From Calendula officinalis (taxonomy: Eukaryota; Streptophyta; Magnoliopsida; Asterales; Asteraceae), in NCBI GenBank assembly GCA_963853835.1, contig OY970824.1, forward strand, positions 47,083,104 to 47,147,103: DNA of 64,000 nucleotides, given 5' to 3'. Positions 52,732 through 60,020 of this stretch are shown here, in pieces. Position numbers and translations under genes: made by a program. The notes under the pieces were generated by a model that worked only from the letters and a program-made list of their open reading frames with translations, was not told the DNA's origin and did not search any database. Every line of letters begins with the position of its first letter. The first letter of the stretch is position 1.

Positions 52732-52797
52732 TGTTAGGGCAAAGCCCATGTCCCTTGTTATCTTATGATTACAAAACAAACAAGTGGGGCAGATCTC

Positions 52798-52816
52798 ATA
52801 CTGAGCTACTCAGTAT
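52798..52816. repeat. Perfect inverted repeat in the inner LTR
   Basis: ATACTGAG and CTCAGTAT are separated by CTA and could form an 8-bp hairpin. The same 19 bases recur at 52918-52936. Confidence 0.8.
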
Positions 52817-53282
52817 AGGTCTGATACTGAGTAGATAGACGTCGATCAGATATGACAGCTCAAAACCTTTGAAGATGATCACAAATGAGTTGCACTGACC
52901 TACTCAGTATCGGTCTCATACTGAGCTACTCAGTATATGTCTGATACTGAGTAGAATGACCGAGTTATCCGTGCATGATCTTCTGCCCTCAACTTGTTGG
53001 TACTAGTGTTAAGTCTCAGTCCTATACTGAGTGGTCAGTATCAGTATGACCAGATACTGAGTTCACGGACCGAGCTCCACATAGCGAGTTGGTCGGTATA
53101 GTTCAGTCTCATACCGAGTAGGTCGGTATAGCTCAGTCTCATACTGAGTACACGGACCGACCAGTCCGTGAATGGTGCATTCCTTATTTGAGTAATGAAT
53201 CAAATCCCTTTAATCAAGGGATGCACTTATTAGAATTGGGAGTTACATATAGAATAGGGTTAATTGTAAAACCGCTATACAT

Positions 53283-53291
53283 TATAAATAG
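53283..53291 (+). promoter_or_regulatory. TATA box of inner LTR
   Basis: TATAAATAG, about 230 bases before the inner LTR end, is placed as in the outer LTR. It could give a transcript starting near 53315 that carries the pol remnant. Confidence 0.6.
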
Positions 53292-53452
53292 AGGTTTAGT
53301 CTTTAGTTGTTAAGCATCCTTTTGGATCCCGGTTGATCACTTGTGTGGATCACCGGTAACCCAATTCTAAATGTAACACTTTGTGGAGTGTTCTTGGTTA
53401 TTCCGCAACCAAGAACACATTTTATACGTTTGTGCTTAATAAGAATAATCGT

Positions 53453-55096
53453 ATGACGTATATGATCTTGTCTTTACCGATTTTATTAACAATATATGGG
53501 TGGTTGGGTCCTACAATTGGTATCAGAGCAACTGCAAACTTTTGTTTTTTCTCAAGTTTTCTATCTACCATTGAACCAAAGAAAGCTGATGAAGCTTTAT
53601 TAGATGAAGATTGGGTAGAGGCTATGCAAGAAGAGCTCACAGAGTTTGGAAGAAACAAAGTTTGGAACTTAGTACCACCTCCTTCTGGCAAAACTATTAT
53701 TGGTACTAAGTGGGTGTTTAGAAACAAGATGGACAAGGATGGTGTTGTCATCAGAAACAAAGCAAGGTTAGTTGCTCAAGGTTACAGGCAAGAAGAAGGC
53801 ATTGACTATGATGAAACTTTTGCACCAGTTGCAAGAATTGAAGCTATTAGGTTGTATCTTGCATATGCAGCCTTTAAGAATTTCAAAGTTTATCAGATGG
53901 ATGTCAAAAGTGCTTTTCTAAATGGAAAACTACAAGAAGAAGTTTATGTTAAACAACCTCCAGGTTTTGTTGATCCCAAATTTCCTCATTATGTTTTCAA
54001 GCTTGATAAAGCTCTATATGGGCTCAAACAAGCTCCAAGAGCCTGGTATGACACCTTGTCTGAGTATCTTATTGAAAATAAGTTTACAAGAGGTAAAATT
54101 GATAAAACACTATTTTCAAAAAGGAAAGGTTCTGACATCTTACTCATTCAGATATATGTAGATGACATTATCTTTGGTTCCACTGACAAGTCAATGTGTG
54201 ACTGGTTTGCTAAGATAATGTCAACTCAGTATCAGATGAGTATGATGGGAGAACTTACTTACTTTCTTGGTTTACAAGTTGAACAAAATCCTGATGGCAC
54301 TTTTATAAATCAAAGTAAGTATGTGCATGACATGTTAAAGAAATACAACTTTGAAAATTTATCTTCCATGCACACTCCTATGGGTACTCAGGATAAGATA
54401 AGTAAGGATGAAACTGGTAAACCAGTATGTCAATCCACATACCGAGGTATGATTGGTTCCTTACTTTACTTAACTGCTAGTAGGCCTGATATCATGTTTG
54501 CCACATGTTTGTGTGCTCGGTATCAGGCTGATCCTAAAGAATCACACATGAAAGCAGTTAAACGCATCTTTAGATATCTTACAGGTACTCCTAACCTGGG
54601 TCTTTGGTATCCCAAAGACTCAAACTTTGACCTTGAAGGGTACACAGATGCAGATTTTGCAGGTTGTAGATTGGACAGAAAGAGCACAAGTGGAGGATGT
54701 CAATTCCTAGGTGGAAGATTAGTTGGTTGGTCATCCAAGAAACAAAATTCAGTAGCAACTTCCACAGCAGAAGCAGAATATGTTGCTGCAGGAAGTTGTT
54801 GTGCTCAATTATTATGGATGCAGTATCAACTCTTAGACTATGGGTTCAACTTTCATAAGACTCGTATTCATTGTGATAACAAGAGTGCTATTGCTATCAC
54901 AGAGAACCCAGTCTATCACTCCAAAACCAAGCACATTGATATCAGACACCACTTTATTCGAGATAATGTGGAAAAAGGTAAGGTTGAAGTAGATTATGTA
55001 CCCACAAATGAACAATTGGCTGATGTATTTACTAAACCTCTTCCTGAGGAAAGGTTTATATATCTACTAGGGCAATTAGGTATGTTGAATCCTTAA
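53453..55096 (+). CDS. pol: 5'-truncated copia pol: reverse transcriptase and RNase H
   Basis: RNA-dependent DNA polymerase plus RNase H, the part of a Ty1/copia polyprotein that makes and processes element cDNA in the virus-like particle. The frame is open from 53381; the first in-frame ATG, 53453, lies inside the inner LTR, so the first 35 or so residues are LTR- and leader-derived and the true start is uncertain. Recognisable pol begins near 53565 (STIEPKKADEAL). From 53453, RT spans residues about 55-290: WVFRNK 87-92, the first catalytic Asp in MDVKSAFLNG (D150), and YVDD at 235-238 (54155-54166). RNase H spans about 390-530, with TDADFAG, STAEAEY, HCDN and KHIDIRHHFIRD. No internal stop or frameshift is seen. 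Gag, zinc knuckle, protease and integrase are missing, so it may be usable only in trans or be a passenger. Confidence 0.85.
   Translation: MTYMILSLPILLTIYGWLGPTIGIRATANFCFFSSFLSTIEPKKADEALLDEDWVEAMQEELTEFGRNKVWNLVPPPSGKTIIGTKWVFRNKMDKDGVVIRNKARLVAQGYRQEEGIDYDETFAPVARIEAIRLYLAYAAFKNFKVYQMDVKSAFLNGKLQEEVYVKQPPGFVDPKFPHYVFKLDKALYGLKQAPRAWYDTLSEYLIENKFTRGKIDKTLFSKRKGSDILLIQIYVDDIIFGSTDKSMCDWFAKIMSTQYQMSMMGELTYFLGLQVEQNPDGTFINQSKYVHDMLKKYNFENLSSMHTPMGTQDKISKDETGKPVCQSTYRGMIGSLLYLTASRPDIMFATCLCARYQADPKESHMKAVKRIFRYLTGTPNLGLWYPKDSNFDLEGYTDADFAGCRLDRKSTSGGCQFLGGRLVGWSSKKQNSVATSTAEAEYVAAGSCCAQLLWMQYQLLDYGFNFHKTRIHCDNKSAIAITENPVYHSKTKHIDIRHHFIRDNVEKGKVEVDYVPTNEQLADVFTKPLPEERFIYLLGQLGMLNP
53518..53529 (+). 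other. Second primer-binding site, after inner LTR
   Basis: TGGTATCAGAGC again follows an LTR end with the same two-base spacer (AT), a second complete LTR-PBS junction within one element. Confidence 0.9.
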
Positions 55097-55326
55097 TCTT
55101 TATTAAATTTCTTTAAAACTGAGCACTCAGTATCACTTCTGTTGATACTGACCAATCAGTATCACTTGTCTGTTATCATTAAAATTTAAAATTTTTATTT
55201 TTTTATTAATTTCAAGAGTAAATTAATTGTTTTTATATTTTTAAAAATTTTTTTTTAATTAAATTTTTTTTACTCGGTATTGGGGTATGACGGCTCTTAC
55301 ACCGAGCTTAATCCTCATACTGCTCA

Positions 55327-55360
55327 AACGGTAACCTTTCTTAATAAGAAAGTTACCGTT
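55327..55360. repeat. Inverted repeat (15-bp stem, 3-base loop, one bulge)
   Basis: AACGGTAAC and TTTCTT pair with AAGAAA and GTTACCGTT around an AAT loop, with one unpaired C in the left arm. It lies about 70 bases upstream of the TATA box at 55429. Confidence 0.8.
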
Positions 55361-55428
55361 GGCAGAGGATAAGGCAGTCAAATCAGCCGTTTTTACTTCC
55401 CAATACCTTAATTATCTTTCAAATCTCC

Positions 55429-55437
55429 TATAAATAA
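55429..55437 (+). promoter_or_regulatory. TATA box upstream of third gene
   Basis: TATAAATAA lies 120 bases before the ATG at 55557 and is followed by a pyrimidine-rich leader, so a separate subgenomic transcript is plausible. Confidence 0.5.
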
Positions 55438-55556
55438 CCGTTTATTTTTACTTCAATTTTTTTAACTGTTATTTCTTTCTTTCATCTTCAATTCTCTCTG
55501 CGATTAACGATTTCACTTTCTCTTAGCAAGCAAATTCTTTCAAATCAAAATCACAG

Positions 55557-56946
55557 ATGGCGAATTACACTTTTGTTGCTCCAGAAGTTCAATCGGAAAT
55601 CCAATTCCGAAATAATGAAGTACCCAGGTTTGCGAGGAACAACATCACAGCAAATTTCAATATTCCTCAAGCCTGGGCATGCCAAGAGTTCACAAACATT
55701 GTGACTTTTCTGAAAAATTGCCCAATTGCTCGTGCACTGACCTTGTCTCCTCGAGCAATTTACCCAGAAATGCTATGCGAGTTTTGGTACTCTGCTACAC
55801 TCGATTCTCCAGATATGATTGCTGGGTGGGTAATTAGAGATCAAAGAAGGGCATTTGTTTCTACTGCAATCATTCGTGAAGCACTGAGACTTCCCGCCCA
55901 AGCTCAGTATGACCCATTTGTTGATCGATCAGAGGCACGCTCTGTACTGCCTTTTCTGGGTCGAAGAGGAACAACGGGCACAATCAAAAGAAATGAATTT
56001 GGTCCTATGTGGGGTATTCTTATCACAACAATAATTCGATGTATGACCCACAAGACGGGAGCTTTTGACCAAATAAACGAATTTGGGATGCAAATAGTAC
56101 ATGCTCTGTACTATGGAAGAAACATTGATTTTGCTCGCCTAATCTTCAATGAATTAGCTACTTTGGTCCGAGCAAACACAAGGGAATGCAATGTCCCTTT
56201 CTGCAGATTTCTATCACTCATCTTTCAACACTCAATGCCCACACAGATTTATGATGATTTTCACAGTCCAAGAGTTGATCTTCCTCCACTCAGTGAGAAG
56301 ATTTTCTTTTACAGACCAAGACAAGGAGAACCTCTTCTAAGTCCTCCTATGTGGGCCATTGTTCAAGAACATATAAATGATGAAGAAGATATGTCTGATA
56401 CTGAGTCAGACAATGATGATGATGATGATGATGATGATAATAGTGGAAATGGAGCACAGGCAGGTCAAGATATTGAGATGCAGGATGTTCCACAAGTTCA
56501 AGAACCGACTCTACAACATATCTCTCCACCTGCACAGGTTCCTGATGCTCCTCATATTGCAACAACTCTTGATACTGAGTCCTCAGAAGACACACCCCTG
56601 GTCCTTCAAAGAAGAAGGAGAAATGTCTCTCCTATCATTATGGGCAACTTATCATCTGAGGAGGTGCAGCCTGCAAATGTTCCATCATTAACTGCATCTA
56701 TTCAAGCCCAAAGCTTTATTGCAGCCACCGCTGACCTTCCAGGTCCAGAACAAGCTCCACCTGCTCAACCAATTGAGGAACCTCATGTTCCTCTTGATGT
56801 GGAGATTCAATATGCACAAACTGCACTGGAAGGTGCTCAGCATGACAGAGGGGTCGGTATTGAAGATGTTGGTGCTGCACATCAACAAACACATGATCCT
56901 GCACCGACCTCTGCAGATGCTCGAAGGGAATCTGACAGAGTCTCAG
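55557..56946 (+). CDS. Third gene, exon 1: N-terminal domain and acidic tract (function unknown)
   Basis: The ATG at 55557 has a good plant context (ATGGCG) after a CT-rich leader. Residues about 35-270 look globular, with an aromatic and hydrophobic pattern (CEFWYSATL, VIRDQRRAFVSTAII, FGPMWGILITTIIRCM) that resembles in outline the unnamed plant-transposon protein domain found in many plant retroelements; this is pattern recall, not a search result. Residues 275-294 are acidic with eight consecutive Asp, followed by a Pro/Gln/Glu-rich tail that looks disordered. No signal peptide or membrane segment is visible, so a classical envelope role is unlikely. Read without splicing, the frame stops at 56958-56960 after 467 residues. 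A strong donor (TCTCAG before GTATGA) ends the exon at 56946, one base into a codon. Confidence 0.65.
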
Positions 56947-57633
56947 GTATGAATTTCTAAAAAGCCTTAAACTTATATATATATATATTTCATTCCTAAA
57001 TAGAGACGAAGTATTGGCCAGTACCAACTCAATACTGACCAAAGTCTCAAACGATCTTTCAAATATATATCCTCTTATGGCCAACATAGCTAGCCCACTG
57101 CTGCTATGCAAAATTCATATACTGAGCACACTAAATTGATCATTGTCAGTCTACAGTTGTCTCAACATTTAAAGAGACAATGGTGGTTGATGTCATACTG
57201 ACACCCACTGGTGCTGCTTGAATCATGTCCAACTTATTTTTGAGTTGGGTAACATCATTCAAGAAATGATCACAAACCTTTAAGCCACAAAATCCAAATA
57301 TTTCCCATGGGGTTTAGCCACATTTCTGTTATCACTCTAATACCGAGTGATAAACATTGAAAATATCAAGAAGCACATCCCAGGCTTCGAATTCCCACAC
57401 CCAAACCTTTTAGTAAATGTGACTTATCCTATACTGAGCTACTTAAATTTTCACACTCACCTTTACTAAAATCTTCTTACACATGCTATGCACAAGTCCA
57501 CAATATTTCATCCTATACCAGATGAAATACAGACTTCACAAACTCTGTTTATATGATTGTAGAATTAAACAACACCACAATTCTATTTGATAAACCTTTC
57601 ATTCTAACCAGTTTTATATTTTTGTTTCTTTAG
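56947..57633 (+). other. Predicted spliceosomal intron (687 bp, GT-AG, phase 1)
   Basis: The 5' site is CAG then GTATGA. The 3' site is TTTTTGTTTCTTTAG ending at 57633, with a CTAAC branch motif at 57604-57608, 26 bases before the AG. The sequence between is AT-rich with many stops in all frames. Removing it leaves 1390 + 1802 = 3192 coding bases, exactly 1064 codons including the stop, so the two flanking frames join without a shift. It lies in the sense orientation, so genomic RNA must escape this splice to be inherited with the intron. Confidence 0.7.
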
Positions 57634-59435
57634 CACCATCTGTGCAGGGTATTCAGGCATCTCAAGCTGCAGCAGACCAAGTGACTCTGCAAGCAATCAT
57701 GCAGCACATTCTGGCCATCCAACAAACTCAAAATGTAATACTAGCCAGAATGGACAAGATGAGTGGTGATATTGACCTCATAAAACAGTCAGTATCACTC
57801 CTTCAACAACCACAGCAGCCTCCACAAACTCCACCAGGTTCACATGGTGATCACAATGAAGAAGGAGAAGGAGGTGCTGGTGATACTGATGCTGCAACTG
57901 AGCCCATGCCCTCCCCTACTCTTGAACAACCTGAAGGGGACATGGGTGGTGATACTGATCCTCTTCCCTCCTTATCAAATGATAACAAAAAGGGGGAGAA
58001 GAGACAAAGAGATACTGAGGTTGATCAAACTGAGCCATCTGCTCAGGGGGAGAAAAGAAGAAGATTGAATGAAGATCAACCTCCACAACAAGAACAACAA
58101 CATCAGCAAAGCCCTCATACTGAGCCATTTCGCATTCAGTATGAGAGAAGAAGACAAAGAACAAGGTCAGAATTACAAGTTCAAGACCCACTTGAGCCAT
58201 CTGCTCAGGGGGAGACTCATACTGACCAACCACAGCAAACTTTTGAAGAGAATAATTTACAAATTGTGGTATATAGGCCTTTCATCTGGCCTATTGCTGA
58301 TGATGAAGATGAAGAACCAGATTTAGTAAACTATGCACTAAATCTGGTAGAACAAGAAAGTTCTTCATCATCATCCTCGGATGATGAAGAACCAGAAAAT
58401 CTGGTGATTAGAAGAAGGAGCTCCTTATCAAGAAGACCTATCAATGCTGTTCTCACTTCTTCTGAATCAAGTGAGGAATCTGCTCCTCTGGTAACAAGAC
58501 AAAGAAGATCTGTTCTTACAAGGGACAGTGATACCGAGCAGGCTCCAAGACTGACTCCTCAACAACTCTGGGCAGAACAAGAAAGATTTTTATATGAGCA
58601 AGAGTTGGGAGTCAAAACTGAACCAGAATCTGACCCAGATACTGATACTCCTGGTCCTTCACATAGAATCTCAAGAAAGGGTCCAGACCATATTCAACAT
58701 TATTGGAATATGGTTGCTGCTAGGACTCAGTATAAGGAACAAAGAAAGGAGTTCTTGAGGACCAAAACATTTCAAAATGTAAGGGGAATACATTGGTTAA
58801 ATCTGGATGTCAATAAAGTAAAAGTGAAGCTCAAAGAAGGAAGAATTACTATCACTTGTACTGGCTTAACCAGTCCCCCCATGAAGATATTTATTCATGA
58901 TATTCAAAGAATTGGTCTTCAAGACTGGGTGAAGATCACTAGACTGATCAAAGAGCTTCCAAAGAAATCAACCTATGATCAAATAGTCTTGGATGAGATC
59001 TGTGCAGTAGCTGTAGTATGTTATGAGAAGGACTTACTTCATGAAATAGAGTACAGAACACTCAGTGTGATGACTGAGGCTTACTCAAACAACAGACCAG
59101 AATGCCTCCACACATACAAGTATCTTAGAAAGTACCCTCTTCCTCCTAACCTTGTATTTCAGGATCAAAAGAGTGTCATATATCCAACTTCTGGATATAT
59201 GTATACTGACTCAGAGGATAGAGAGTGCTTCATTTCTGAAGAAGATCTACCAAGAGCTCAAATCAGTCACCTTGTTGGACTGAAATGGATGATCACCAAG
59301 AAAGAAGACTCTTGGTTCAGAAAGAAGATTGTTGCAGTACTGAATAGCAGAAGGGATGAACTCAAAAGCAGAGAAGAGTTTGTCCACATCAAACAAGAAG
59401 TCTTCTATGAAAATGAAGCCATCAACAGCAAATGA
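57634..59435 (+). CDS. Third gene, exon 2: coiled coil, disordered linker and C-terminal domain (function unknown)
   Basis: As a separate frame this would begin only at a GTG (57642) with no ATG, which favours entry by splicing at 57634. Counting from 57642, residues about 5-56 form a likely coiled coil (VTLQAIMQHILAIQQTQNV region) ending in a Gln/Pro tract. Residues about 57-340 are highly charged, Ser/Glu/Pro-rich and probably disordered, with repeated EPSAQGE and several Arg/Lys clusters (GEKRRRL, IRRRSS) that could be nuclear-localisation signals. Residues about 347-597 look folded (HYWNMVAARTQY, KVKVKLKEGRITITC, WFRKKIVAVLN). No known enzyme motif, signal peptide or membrane helix is recognised. 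It ends 84 bp before the right LTR. A structural or chromatin-targeting role is possible but unproven. Confidence 0.65.
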
Positions 59436-59510
59436 AGAAGAAGATATTATTACATATGCTGTTGTAATTTTTGTTTATCTCTTTGTGAATTGTTTTGTTA
59501 TCATTAGATA

Positions 59511-59519
59511 GGGGGAGAT
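59511..59519 (+). other. Polypurine tract of right LTR
   Basis: GGGGGAGAT lies directly before TGTTAAGG of the right LTR and would prime plus-strand synthesis. Similar GGGGGAGA tracts occur at 52375, 52600, 52723, 57992, 58046 and 58208. Confidence 0.9.
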
Positions 59520-60015
59520 TGTTAAGGCAAAAAGCCTTGCCCCTTTAGATCTTAAGATAACAAAACAACCTAGACTAGCTTTGATTAATATGTAGAATAA
59601 TATAGCTATGTTTAGGTCTGATACTGAGTGATCAGTATTGGAACTCAGTATCAGTACTCAGTATCAGACAGTGATACTGAGTAGAAGGACTGAGTGATAC
59701 TCAGTATAGTAACGGACTAAGATCAAATCCCTTGATCTTAGTCATTTTCCTTACTTAGTCCTTCGGTTACTCCTTTGCTCATTATGTAAGATCTCTATAA
59801 CATTATAAATAGAGATCATCTTGCAAAGGAGTACTTACCAATTCACTTTACACATTCACATCTTTTGTAATTGATCAGTGGTCTTGTTATTCCGCAACAA
59901 GCCACACTTAGTGGATTTATACATTGACTATATTCTTGTGTTATCACTCTAATATTTCTCTAAGTATAATAATCTATCAATTAACATTATAAACCAGGGT
60001 TGTTGTGACCTAACA
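59520..60015 (+). repeat. Right (3') outer LTR, 496 bp
   Basis: Same length as the left LTR and identical by eye except at two positions. It begins TGTTAAGG and ends CCTAACA against the GGGCC duplication. The TATA box is at 59804-59812. Confidence 0.96.
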
Positions 60016-60020
60016 GGGCC
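60016..60020 (+). repeat. Target-site duplication, right copy (GGGCC)
   Basis: It matches 50868-50872 and continues directly into GGGAACAGTGAAGAG, the expected next part of the interrupted monomer. Confidence 0.95.

Larger units (their letters stand above)
52732..53515 (+). repeat. Inner LTR of a related family, 784 bp
   Basis: It starts TGTTAGGGCAAAGCCC after a PPT and ends GGGTCCTACA before a PBS, so both borders are natural LTR borders. Its ends and the region TTATTCCGCAAC...ACACATTTTATAC resemble the outer LTR, but it is 288 bp longer and clearly diverged. A TATAAATAG box is at 53283-53291. A 42-bp unit with the perfect inverted repeat ATACTGAGCTACTCAGTAT occurs twice (52795-52836 and 52915-52956). 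The flanking pentamers GAGAT and ATTGG do not match, so it is not a later solo-LTR insertion. No second copy is in the window, so it cannot be dated. Confidence 0.85.
55097..55556 (+). promoter_or_regulatory. Spacer with hairpin, AACGG cores and TATA box: likely promoter of the third gene
   Basis: After the pol stop come an ACTCAGTATC copy, a very AT-rich tract (about 55180-55270), a hairpin (55327-55360), four AACGG/CCGTT cores (55327, 55356, 55387, 55438), TATAAATAA (55429-55437) and a pyrimidine-rich leader up to an ATGGCG start at 55557. The order matches a plant polymerase II promoter and 5' leader. This is a prediction from layout only. Confidence 0.55.
50873..60015 (+). mobile_element. 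Composite Ty1/copia-type LTR retrotransposon (9143 bp, three LTRs)
   Basis: The element is bounded by two 496-bp LTRs (TG...CA) and a GGGCC target duplication. It holds, in order: PBS, repetitive noncoding leader, PPT, a 784-bp inner LTR of a related but different type, a second PBS, a pol remnant with only RT and RNase H, a spacer with a TATA box, an apparently spliced third gene, and a PPT. Gag, protease and integrase are absent, so it cannot be autonomous. Copia assignment rests on the RT sequence (YVDD; MDVKSAFLNG) and the RT-RNase H end of pol. A gene between pol and the 3' LTR together with several PPT-like tracts recalls the Sirevirus group, which is an inference. The outer LTRs differ at only two sites, so the insertion is recent and the composite moved as a unit. 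Confidence 0.93.

Noticed and set aside
51906..52838. Short frames at 51906-52088 and 52596-52838
   Set aside because: They lie in repeat-derived leader and LTR sequence, lack recognisable domains, and are of chance length for AT-rich DNA.
52732..53515. Solo LTR from a later nested insertion
   Set aside because: Flanking pentamers GAGAT and ATTGG do not match, and the flanks are a PPT and a PBS, that is, natural internal borders.
56347..58326. Alternative-frame ORFs overlapping the third gene (for example 56377-56691, 57916-58233, 58069-58326)
   Set aside because: They are shadows created by the low-complexity Asp, Glu and Gln codon runs of the main frame.
55557..59435. Classical envelope gene
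   Set aside because: The position fits, but no signal peptide, transmembrane helix or fusion-peptide-like segment is visible in either exon.
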